The translations under genes and the position numbers were made by a program. The notes under the pieces are model-generated. The model did no database searches. It had not been told where the DNA came from and was given only the letters and a program-made list of their open reading frames with translations. A DNA stretch of 64,000 nt, from positions 605,827 through 669,826 of the forward strand of contig CM074804.1 in the NCBI GenBank assembly GCA_037447605.1. The letters run 5' to 3'. Below are positions 33,615 through 44,859 of the stretch, one piece after another (position 1 is the first letter of the stretch; every line of letters begins with the position of its first letter). This DNA is from Zygnema circumcarinatum. Lineage: Eukaryota; Streptophyta; Zygnematophyceae; Zygnematales; Zygnemataceae.

Positions 33615-36600
33615 TTAAAGGACGGTGGCTGCATATGCCCGCTGCTTGAGAAGCTCTGAGCGTTGACTCTTCTTCATGGCCTCCACCAGCCACGTGACCC
33701 CCTCCCGCACTCCAGACCTGCAGTAGGGTTGAAGGAACGTGCATGGGCATGCAAGGTATGGAGGGAGAGAGGAAGGAGTCAAGACCAGGAGGTGGTATGG
33801 AGAGCGCGGATGGAGACTGCAGGGGGAAAGGCCGAGAGGGAGAGAGCAGAAGGAGAAAGAGAGAGCAATCCTCAAGCACAAGGGGAGGTTTTAGGGCCGG
33901 CTTACCCATCAAAGGCACAGACTTCCTTCACCATGCTCGGTCGCTCACTGAGCTCCTGCAGCTCAAAGTGATGCCACAGTTCGTTGGCTGTCAGGGCTCC
34001 GGGCAGATCCTGCAGCCACGCACACGCCAGGGTATGTGAACACAGCCGCTCACATCTCAGAAAGGAGACAGTCGAGAGGGTACAGGAGAGTTTCTCATGC
34101 ACTCTCCCCCTGTTCCTGGGCTGCTGCTTGAATAACCTTCATAATGGAATGAAGCATGACACTACAGCAAGTAATAACAATCTCAACACCAAACGACACC
34201 GGATTTCGGTTTTGGTTTGCTTGTACAAGACTGCAAGAGAGAATGGACCCTTGCATTCTTGCAAAACCATGGAACCCTAAATTCCATTTTTTTTCCGTTT
34301 TTCCGTTACCCCTCAGATGAGTTTGGTTATGATACTGTTTAAAAGCATGCAACCAACAGAAGCAGCAATAGCCCCTCCCTCTGACTCTGCTTCTTCCTCT
34401 AACTCCCCTCTCCGTATCCTTCTGCTCTGCCTCGTGCCTCTGCCTCTCCTCTCTCCCACTCCTTCACTCCCTCTCCCCACTCCCCTCTTTCCCTCCCCCC
34501 CCCCCCTTTCCCTCCACGCCGAAGCGCGGCACCAAGCTATCCCCCCTCTCCCGTCGCCCGCTGTCTATGCCGTCGTCGTCTCTTTTCTATTCTCCTAAAC
34601 AGTACAACATCATGGTAAGGCTCGACAAAGCCCACCTGTTTGTTTGCGAGAATAAGGATAGGAGCACCAAGAAGGTCTTCGTGTCTGAGAATTCTCTCTG
34701 CAGGCACAAACGCGGATAACACACAACAAAAAGTTTTGACTTCTTATTCTTTCGTAATTTCAGCGGCGCGATTCAGTCATTCCAAACAAACTTCAAGTAC
34801 AGGTGGGTTGCTTCAGAATCGCTAAAATACAACTTCGTCTACACAGCCCCATCCGGCGGGAAGACGGCCTTATAGTCTGAAAATGCTTGTTCCGTCACTT
34901 CAAGTTCAGTCTAATAATTTTTCTTCGTGAAATGTCTCCGTCCATATGTTTAGGTCGAACTCTTATTCTTTGGAACCCTAAAATCTGTCAAACACTTCCT
35001 TTATGCTGACAAAAGAGAACAGAAAATTCCATCAGGCCTGACAACCCAACCGACTCACTGATTCTGTCGTGCCTTTCCAATAAGAGGAGTCCAAATCGAC
35101 TGCTTATTGCTACAATTCTGCTTTACACCAAAAAGGTCAATCCATCCACTTAATTTCAACACGGATGAAGCTAAACATGCACAGAACACTAAGCTTTGTG
35201 TCACCTTCTTGCTGCTGCATTCACCGTAGTTCTTGTAAAGCAATTACATGACAACGTGATCCATGACGTATGGTGGCTACAAATTCCTTAAAAGCACCTC
35301 CGATGAAAGGTAGTGAAAGGAAGTAGATTCCCAACCCAGCAAGAAGCGAACCGGCAAAAATAACGAGGAGCGAGGACAAAGGAAGCCATATGAAGAGCAG
35401 CAGATCGGGAGGAAGGCAGCGGGAGGAAGGGAAAGAGACATATAGTGAGATAGAGATATAGAGGGCGAGAGAGAAAAAGCGAGGGGGAGCAAGAATGCGA
35501 CGGTGAAGAGGGTAAACAGAGGAAGAGAAAGGAGAAAGAAAGGGGACAGATAAGAGAGAGAAATGGGGGGAAATAGGAATGAGCTTGCATACCGAGTGCC
35601 CCTTTAGCATCCTCAAAGCGATTCAAGCCAGCAGCATCCACCACATATAGGACCGCATGCGCTTCCTCATAATACTTCTCCCATATTGTTCGCAGCCCCA
35701 ACTGCAGACGCCACACCCCATGTACGCCAGAGATTTTTCATGAAGGATTTTTCTTTTTTTAACAACAAGGTGGCTCATAAGACTGCAACTCTCCAGTCTA
35801 TCCGCTGTCTGTGCTCCAACGCTACGCAGAATAGCATAGCTACGTTGACAACCTTGTGACTCCCTCTTAGGCAGAAACATACATATAGGAGAGTAGAGTC
35901 CTCTTAACTAAGAAAAACAATTAGAGACCACTACTATTGCAGCAGAACAAGGGCTCTAAAACTCCGCGGTACATGGTTCAAGCAAAGGTACTTCCACAAA
36001 AGACTCGAAAAAATGCATTTGAAACTTGTGGGATGCAATATCAGCCACTAGATAAACAACATTGGCTAACCCCAATGAGCTTCTTGTAGATTTACAGCCT
36101 TACCTGACCCCCAAGATCCCAGAAGATCAGTTTGGACTTATGTGCCTCCACGCGGCCAATATTAAGTCCCACAGTCGGAACAATCCGGTCAGGGGGGAGA
36201 CCTTCGAAATCTGTATAGATGGTCTTCACCCTTTCCAGAAGTGTCTGTAACATTGTACAACAGGAAGACACCAAATATTCATTGAAGTTAGTAAATGCAT
36301 GATAGGAGTGAACAAAGCTACCGATGCAGAAAAGACTCACGATGAAAGTACACAGCTTAAGTGTTCAATGTCAAACAGGTAAAGCACTAAAGGTAAGAGG
36401 CTAAAGTCAACATTGGTTCACTGACTACGAGGAACAACCTGAGCGACAGACTGCCACAAACATTATACTAAAGGGAAGCACAAAACAAGGCGGCTGTCCT
36501 TCTTTCCTTATTACAACTATAGAGGACAAGCAACAGGAACACCCAAAAAAAACGCCTTTCGGGACTGGTCTGATAGACTTGACAAAATGTCTCACTAAAA

Positions 36601-37265
36601 AACATAGACTGAAGGCTTGACTTCGGCTGGAAGACGAGATACCCATCTCGTTTGGCCGAAGTTTAATGAAGGCAATTTCTACGCACTAATTTAGCTTTCA
36701 GGAGGGTCAATTGAAGGCAAGTCAATGAGCGCTGACAGTCAGATACGATGCTTATGTACAACATCGTTCATCAAGATGCACTGACAGAACGTTCTCATGA
36801 AATGTGTAAGAAAAAAAGCGCAAGACCTAAACAAAGCCAAAGCTGCGAGTCATCCAGAGAACTTTACATGAACGAAGTAAAAATGGAGGCTAAAAAAGAG
36901 AAATCGATTTGCATCTATCACGAAGTATAGGATGAGATACAAATTAGGTTTGTCTCGCCTATGCAATCACAGATAAGGAAAAGGGAGACAGCCGCCACAA
37001 CGTGTATGATGAGATACAGATTACGTTTGCTTCCCCTATCCGGCAGCAGATAAGGAAAAGGGAGAAAAAAAATGAGAAAAGCCGAAGTATGTAGGTGATG
37101 ATTTCAATCGATCAGAGAAGTGCAGCAGGAGAGAGAGGCAGGCTGAGCTTCCCGCAAAGTGCAGGCCCTTACAGTCTTCCCGGCCTTGTCGATCCCTAAT
37201 ATCAGTACGTGGAATTCCGCCTTCGAAAACAAGTACCTCCACAAACCGAAGAGTAGAGAAAACAT
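33615..37265 (-). CDS. ARFRP1: ARF-related small GTPase ARFRP1
   Basis: Six exons, 37265-37173, 36244-36104, 35701-35593, 34697-34636, 34009-33906 and 33717-33615, join in phase to 203 aa, about the family length. It starts MFSLLFGLWRYLFSK, matching the ARFRP1-type N-terminus, which has no glycine at position 2. The P-loop reads GIDKAGKT, with Lys where GLDNAGKT has Asn. Switch I is PTVGLNIG, switch II is FWDLGGQ, and the base-binding motif NKQD forms across the exon 4/5 junction (LANKQ|DLPGAL). A short insertion (TDFEGLPPDRIV) precedes switch I. ARFRP1 works at the trans-Golgi network upstream of other ARL GTPases and golgin recruitment; that role is known for the family and inferred here. 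The introns carry long CT- or GA-rich tracts (34430-34560 and 35400-35570). Confidence 0.88.
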
Positions 37266-39417
37266 TCTAAGCCTCTTGATTAACACCCCCCCCCCGGCTT
37301 CAGTTCCCCTACAGATCTCCTTTAAAAATCCTGTAAAGAAAAAACCTAGAATATTACAACATCCTCAGACTCTAATGCACATCTGCAGCTCGCCATGGCG
37401 CCAGCCAGTGGCCTCTGCCACTCCCCTAACTTCACAACCCCCTGCAGCTCTCCGCCATGGCCGACGATAATGCTGAGGATAATGACGTTGAGGACGAAGA
37501 TGATGCAGCTGCACTGCCTGATTCCACCCCTGCTAACACATAATCTCCTTCATATAATCTCCCTCCTCTCCAGCTCCCAAGCGCACCTGCACTCCCACTC
37601 CCTCCCTCCCAACTTTAGGGTATCCCGGTATTCTCTCTGGTCTTGTCGTCACCGCTCGCCACCTCCTGTCCGCTAACAGGTCATGGGACATTAACAGCTG
37701 TACGATGACCAGTACGGTAGCCGGGACCGTGCTTTTGGTTACAGTACTGGTACTGTACTCATAAGCGGACGGATTCTGTAGGGTCACAGGCAGACCTCTG
37801 TTACCTGATGAGAGATGGTTGGCCATGGGGTCGATAGGAGTTTGGTTCCGTACCGTACGAATAAAATACGGACAGGCGTACACCTGGGCCAGCCAGCACC
37901 GTACAGTACGGTTCTAGTAAATTTTGAGGGCGTTTTGCCATTGCGCTTCGGAATTAGTTTGAAATAAGTACTTATCATTTAACGTTTATCTGTGATTCGC
38001 TGGATGTTGTGTACTCACTCTAATAGACTTTCCTTTCAGAAATGCCAAAACCCAATGGCGGCCGACGGTTCCATGGAGCATTTGGGCGTCGTGTGCGACG
38101 CGTCACACAGTTCCATGTGCGCGCGTTTTGCCAGCGTGGCTACCACGCTGGCGCTTGGCGAAAGGTGGACTCCGATAGAGCGCGTGCCTGTCCAATCGCG
38201 CGCCGTCACGTGGCAATAGAGAAGTCCCACGTGCTGTCTGTGCCACGATGGCACCCGCAGATCGAGGTGGCAGCTTGCATCGAATTGGTTGAGGCCACGT
38301 GGCCAGCTCTGATTAGCAGCACGGGCTGCATTTTAAAACGTGGCATCCGATGTGGCGTATTTACGACCGTCCGACGAAATGTGTTTTGTACTGTATACAA
38401 CGACAAACAAATATTGTCTAAAATAAGAGGTCGTATTTGCTAGCTATTGGTTGCTATTTTCTGAAAAAAAAAAAAAAGCCAATACAATTTAAAACTCTTA
38501 AAGCCTCTAACCTTGAATCCTACTTGAACCTTAAACCCTCACTTTGGAAAGGGTTGAACTTTCTTCTTCTGCACCTCCTTCATTATCGATACGATATATC
38601 GTTCGCATCCACGATTATCGATACGATGTGTTGTCCACCTCGACTATTGGCGATACGATATATATTCCACCTTCTCTATTATCGATACGACATATGGTTC
38701 ACCTCCTCCAGTATCAAGACGATATATCTTCCACCTTCTCTATTATCGATACGACATATGGTTCACCTCCTCCAGTATCAAGACGATATATCGTCCACCT
38801 CTCTCCTCCAGTATCGATACGATGTATCGTCCACTCTCTCCTCTATCAATACGATATATCGCCCAACTCTCGTCTACAATATCTAAACGATATATCGTCA
38901 ACCCATTAAAGATACGATACATCGTCCACTTCTCTCATCCATCATCAATACGATATATCGTCCACCCTCTTCTCCTGCATCAATACGATATATCTCCCAC
39001 CTCTCTCCTACAGTATCGATACGATATATCGTTCATCCCTCTCCTCCTGTACTTAATACGATATATCGCCCACCTCTCGTCGAGAATATCACCGAGATAT
39101 ATCGTTTACCTAGTATCGATTTGATTTATCGCCCACTTCTCTCCTCCAGCATTGATACGATATATACGCTATATTGTCCACCTCTCTCGTCCAGTATCGA
39201 TAAGATATATCTTGACCAATAAGGCTAACCACGTTCCAGTACGGCGGTAGTTACACCATCGCGACCTATTCTCAGGGACCAACCAATAAAGGCGTGCCAT
39301 GTAGACAATTGGAACACTTGGCGAATTACCATTGGAGGTGCTCAACCGTGTGTCCGTACCCGAGGGAGAAATGCCTTCACTACGACCGTCGTCCCTCGGC
39401 TCGCAGTGGAGGCAGCC
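37266..39417. other. Divergent intergenic region
   Basis: This lies between the start of ARFRP1 (-) and the thylakoid-protein gene (+). It holds CACGTG-rich GC-biased sequence at 38040-38370, the minisatellite at 38580-39210, and no recognised gene. Confidence 0.45.
38580..39212 (+). repeat. Minisatellite, 30-38-bp units with CGATACGATATATCG core
   Basis: About 19 imperfect units each contain TATCGATACGATATATCG or a variant, followed by CCACCT and a CT-rich tail. The core holds the palindromes ATCGAT and CGATATATCG. Unit length and tail vary. Related CGATATAT words recur at 58835-58925. Confidence 0.9.
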
Positions 39418-42400
39418 ATGGCGGCAGCACAAGGCGCCATGGCTATGGGCCTCCTCGAAGACAGCCATCCGCGGCATGTCGTGAAGCTCAGAAGCGCCGC
39501 TTTCCTTTCCATTGAAGCTAATCCTTCCCCATCTTTGCATTTTAAAGAGTTTTCAAGAAGGCGGAGGAGCATTCCTATCAAGGGGTCGCCCTCAAATTTG
39601 CCTGCTGGCGGTGCCTGCTTCTGCAGAAGTGGTCCGGGAAGGTCGCATGGATCTCCTGAAGACGCGCCATGGCTTCTTGGAGCGCCTCGAAGTCTTCGTC
39701 GCAGCTTTTTGGCATGGGCCGCCGCTTCTGAGAGGCTTCCAAGTCAGGTGTATGCTGGAGGCTTTGAGACTAAAGAGTGTGGAGGAGGGGAATGGAAGAC
39801 CTCGCAGGAACACAGTAGGAATAAGAAGGTGCGCTTGTTCTTGCTGAGCGACTTCTACTCTGTGGCTTGTTTGTTCACTTGTCGCTTTGGACGGCGCTGC
39901 TTTTGCTTACGGATGAATTCGTGATCATTTGCGACTGAATCGTGGCTCCGTAATTTTCTGGCTTCGTTTCGCCTAGTCTTAGCATACTTTGCTTACTGGA
40001 CTCCGCTTTTTGAGATGAGTGTTCTGAGTAGTCATCACAAACAGTTTATCTTCAAGGACTTGCGTCTGCAAATGGAGAAGCTCTATTGTGAGCATTGGTT
40101 AGAATTGACTAGCAAGGAGATAACTAGATGAGGTATACAAGTGGAAGTTTACAGGGAAAAACTACAAGACCACCAAGCCCAAATTCTCAGCAATTTCATC
40201 CTTCGGTGGTTGATTGAATTTCTGAACGTATTATGTCACAAGAGCATTTGAGCCCGTTCATTTGTGTGAATGTGCCTCCGAATAGTGAAGTTAATATTTA
40301 GTTGAACTGTTCAAGTTCGAACACTTGTCGCATGTATGGTTATTTTCCCAAAAGCCAGGTTCACGAGACCCGGCAGGAATAGACAGACCACAAGCATTTC
40401 TTTTTGTTTGTCAGCAATAATTGCAACACTTGCTAGGCATCTGTATTTTGGCTCAACGGGGACGCGAACTTCAGGTCGTCATTACGTGTGAAACTCTTGG
40501 TAGTGAAAAGATCTGAATTTGATAATAAATGAAACTGCAGTCGGAGACAAGTCCGATTTACGTTTCCAGATGCCTATCTTTGGGTGGTTGTGGAAGCATT
40601 CATAAGTATGGCAAGTTCTTTCCAATCGTGAAAGCTGCTGGAGTTAACAGAGAGAGCTGGAAAGCTAAAGTCGCCGAGTCCATTCAACTCTTCCAAGTGT
40701 TAGTAAATGTCTCTGCTTATCCTGTTGCCTGAAGTGATGATTGCTTGCATTTCTTGCAGGCTTCAAGGCCCAGTTTAGAGAACGAGGAGCCAATGCAGAG
40801 CAGTTGGACTCGTCGTATGGTTCTTGCGGGGCTTAGTTTGGGAGCAGCTGCTCCACCAGCCCTTGCAGCCTCCAACACGGAGCCCTCGTTTGGAACGCAG
40901 ATAACGCGGACTCTTGGAATAGGAGATGCAGATATATACTACCCAGAGTGAGTTTGTTAACCCGTTTCCCCACAAAGAGTATGAGCTTGCCTATCTGCAC
41001 TGGGAGCAGCATAATGAAAGACCTGCCTTCCCATAGTCCGCTCACTACATATCCACTCTGAGTTGTGAGAGTCTTTTTGTGGGGACCTTATTCAGTTGGG
41101 TGTGCGTTTGGGTGCAGTCTGAGGGAGCTCGGATGCTTCTTCATCCTTTGCCTGAATGTGGGTGAGTGCAGGGCAAAGTCAGTGAGGGATACATTATGAG
41201 AGAGGATACTGTCGGACTGCGGTGTTTCTCACCTGCTCCCTAGGGTTTTCACTACTACCAGTGTGCCCCCAATTGTCTATGGTTCGTTCTATGGTACTGA
41301 GAGGGTATAGGCTCCTCCAATATGCTGACTGGTCTGTACGGGAGTGTGGTGCAGTTTTTTTGAGGGCACGTGGGATTGCTTTTCTACCCTTATCGCTGTG
41401 GACACGCCGCAGGTGAGCTTCAGACCGAATTCATATGGAAAAGAAGAAGAAAATGGAGACAAAGAGGCTCAAGCTATGGCTAGGTGGAAAGATTCGCGCA
41501 TGTTTACCGTGCACAGCAACTCAGTGGGAGGTAAGCAGTGGTGTGGGAGCAGGGAGAGGAGATGGCTGATCTCCGGAGTGTAGATTCTGCTCGCAAGCAG
41601 CTCGGATACGCTATGCAATATAAGGCACGTTTCGTGCCCTATAGGGGGCAGATCATTGGAGATCGCCTCTTCACTACACGGGTGCGTGGTCATAACCCGG
41701 CACTTCTTCTTTTTCGCTCCTTCTTTTCAACTTCCTACTTCCTAATTAGATTCCAATGATGAATACTACGCTTTTCTTCTCCCTCTCCTCTCTCACCCTT
41801 TCCTAGATAACTGGAGTAGGGTTGTACCTGAGTCCTTTGGGAGTGAATTGGGGAAGAATGGCTTTCAGTCACTCGTGGAATCCACCGTGGGACGTGACAT
41901 AATTGCTTCAGGCGAGTGGGATCCTGGGAGGCCGAGTCGGCTGAGCCTCACAATTAGAGGCGGTACAAAAGTAAAGTGTTACTCCTCCGTAACCCAGTCC
42001 CCGCTAACTTAATAATCTCCAATACCCTCAAATCGACTGCAATAATTTTTCGCAGTAATGCTACAACTGAAGAGACAGCATTGCATGTAAAAAATTGGTT
42101 CGTGTGAGAGGGTGCAGTAGTGTGGAAGAAAGGAGGAGAGAAATTTAGTGAGTGTTGAATCGTTACTTGCAAACTTTAGGATATTCTCTCTCCTCCCTGC
42201 AAGTTGGCGTTTTCTCTTTCAAGCAGAGAATTGCTGTATGACTTTCCCTATGCTTGTTCTGATGGCAAGGCTGGGGAAACGGCACAGGTGGAGAACCTGG
42301 TAACAAAACGTTCTTTTGATATGTCAGCCCCCGGGCAGTTTGATACCTTTGAATACTCCAAGCAGGTGGGGTGATAGTTTCCAATTTGAGACTCCGAAAA

Positions 42401-43465
42401 CCATCCCTTTTTCTCAGTACTTTTTTTAAGAAATTGGTGGCTCTAAAGTCCTTAATCGACAAAACACTTGCACGTAGGAAATAGTTCTGTTGATAATAAA
42501 TAAATGAAGAAGAAATGCAAGGTAACTCTTATCTGTTTCTAATAGCAAGCTGACAATCGGCAGAAAAGTACTGTCATTTGACAGGTGTTTGAGAGCGGAC
42601 GAGAACTCGATGGACCACCTTCTGTCAAGGTGAATTCATTCCCCCAAAAGCTGTCCTTTTCGCACATAGTTTTCGTCATGCTTTGCTTATTGGCTCGTTT
42701 AGACATAACAATGCGACTTAAGATACTTAGAGAAGCCATCGATATCAGCTTTCTTCTGTCAATACCGGTTCAAATCATACACTTCCAAATGTGCAAAACT
42801 AGTCCAACTTACTGTATGAGGCTCATTTCAATAGCTACAGCATAATTCGGTTCTTGGTTTCCTCTGCTTTGTCATTGGTATTGAGAAAGGCAGTTGAGAG
42901 TAGTGGATGTCAATTACAGTGTGGAGAAATGCGCTCAATGATTTGCCTTTCTGTGCTGGGGTGCGCAGGCGAGCGGCAATTTAACCCGCTACCGATGGGA
43001 TGCTTCAGCTAAACAGATTAATGAAATTGAGGTATAATCCCATTCCCCTCTTACATTCCTCTTTTTCCTCTTTATGTTCCTTCCTTCCTCTCCCTTCCTC
43101 CTTGCAGCCTTTCACTTCGATTTCCTCCCACTGCCACTCGTTGCCGGGTCTCCACATGAGACCCACAAACGTTCCAACCAACCAACCATGTCTTAATGTT
43201 GAAATTCAGCAGTACATTATTATTATTATTTTACTTGGCAAAACTTGGTTCTTATTGGCAACTGTCGTGGCCCCTCCAAGGCAACAAGTCTTTAGACTGT
43301 GTTGCATGTATCCTATTGCAGGCGTTCCAGAGGATATCTATGTTTCCTGTGGTTGGCGGAGCAGCAAGCAACAAGCCCGAGGGGCTCAGTCTTATGGACG
43401 TTATGGTCTTGGGAGATAAGCCTGTCACTGTGTACAAGTATGTCGTCAGATTCACTCGAGCCTAA
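39418..43465 (+). CDS. Thylakoid-lumen protein with twin-arginine signal (DUF6816-like)
   Basis: Nine exons are supported: 39418-39828, 40760-40947, 41355-41530, 41584-41681, about 41818-41971 (acceptor uncertain), 42288-42365, 42585-42629, 42969-43031 and 43322-43465. The first encodes a Ser/Arg-rich transit peptide. The second carries RRMVLAGLSLGAAAPPALAA, a twin-arginine lumen signal ending in an AxA-type site. The mature part has DIYYPDFFEGTWDCFSTL, YKARFVPYRGQIIGDRLF, SGEWDPGRPSRLSLTIRGG, TKRSFDMSAPGQFDTFEYSK and a C-terminal YKYVVRFTRA. The YYPxxFxGTW block and order of strands recall the uncharacterised lumen family DUF6816. That assignment is from memory and uncertain. Function unknown. 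The gene is intact apart from the unresolved fifth-exon boundary. Confidence 0.7.
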
Positions 43466-44859
43466 TGGGCGGTTTGAGGGATGGAAACAACCAGCACTCA
43501 GCAGAGGCCTCTGCATGTCTTAAAGGTGACCAGATTAAATTTGACCAGAATTTATTGAGCTGTTTGCATGTGACTGGATTTTAGTCCTTTGTCTGAAAGG
43601 TGACCAGAACCTTATTCATATGTCGAATGGGCAATCAGGCGAGAGGTAACAAAAATTTTGTCCGGTGAGACAAGAATTTTTAAGCAATGTCGAAGCTGAT
43701 CTCTATTTGGGTCATCTCTCTTCAGAATGACCAAGTCTTAGTCGTCCGTTTTGCGAGGTGAGCTATTTTGGTCAATCGTCTTCATTGAGGATTTTATTGT
43801 TTGGTGATAAATTTCATCTATAGATTTGATGTAGGAACTAAGTACTTAGGTCAGAACAGTATCCATCTGTGACACTGTACAGAATCTGATTCATTTTAGG
43901 AAAGAACGGTACAGATTCGTATACACTTTAGGAAAGAACGGTCCATCGCGTTTCTTAGAATTGGAGAAATTTCAAGCAATTTCAAATGTTGCAAAACCGC
44001 CCACATGGAAACATCAATTTTCCAAGTGATAAGCAGTGAATGTCCCCCAATGTCGGGTCTAAGTCCTTTGAAGAATGACACGATTTCACCGACTCGATTT
44101 CACCCACCCGATTCCACCCAGTCTATTCCAACCACACGATTCCACCTACCCACTTCTACCGTCGATTCCACTCATCCGATTCTTGATCCCATCCATCCTA
44201 ATCCACCCGCCCGTTTACCATCTACCCATCCCGTCCATCCGTCTACCCATTCCACCCACCTTATTCCAACCATTTCCCACCGCTTCTCGCAAAATGGCAC
44301 ACGCTAGTCTGTACAGAGTTTCAGGACCTTTCCCAACCTCGCTAGTTTTTTAGGGGACTCTCATTGCAGGAGTTGAGCTTCAAACCTTTGTGCTGTGCTT
44401 GACGGATGACGAAACCGCCACAAAAGGCACTTAGTCAGAATGATCCCATGGCAAAAGATCCTGAAAGAAGAGGAGGGAAGAGGGAAGAAGAGAGTAGAAG
44501 GAGAAAGGACAGGAGGGAGAGGGAGAGAACAACTGTACTGGTGTCCAGGGCCCTGCAGCTTCGTCTCTTCAGACAAAAAACTGTGGGCATAAAGACACAG
44601 ACCGGGCCGGAAAACTGCCAGAGATCAGACGCGCAAACTTTCTATACACTATTCACAGGCCATCAAGAGATACAACACAAAGTCTGTGGAAAAAATGGCA
44701 TTCCCAGCAAGATTACAAGCGCTCCAAATGAGCTCCCAACAGTGTGGAGAGGACCTCTCCCACACTTTGGTATGCGTCGATTGTGTCAACGAGTGACCCC
44801 TGACCAAAAAAAAGTGCCTGACAGCACCTTCCCCCGGAGGGTGTTTCGCTCATGGAGGC
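43466..44859. other. Convergent 3' flanks; degenerate CCCACCC tandem repeat
   Basis: This holds the 3' ends of the lumen-protein gene (+) and RPL10A (-). At 44078-44280 there is a loose tandem repeat of about 13-15 bp built on CGATTCCACCCACC. No gene was recognised. Confidence 0.5.

Noticed and set aside
38437-39124. Repetitive Tyr/Ser/Ile-rich frames on the plus strand
   Set aside because: They follow the minisatellite unit and change frame with unit length; no start, splice or domain supports a protein.
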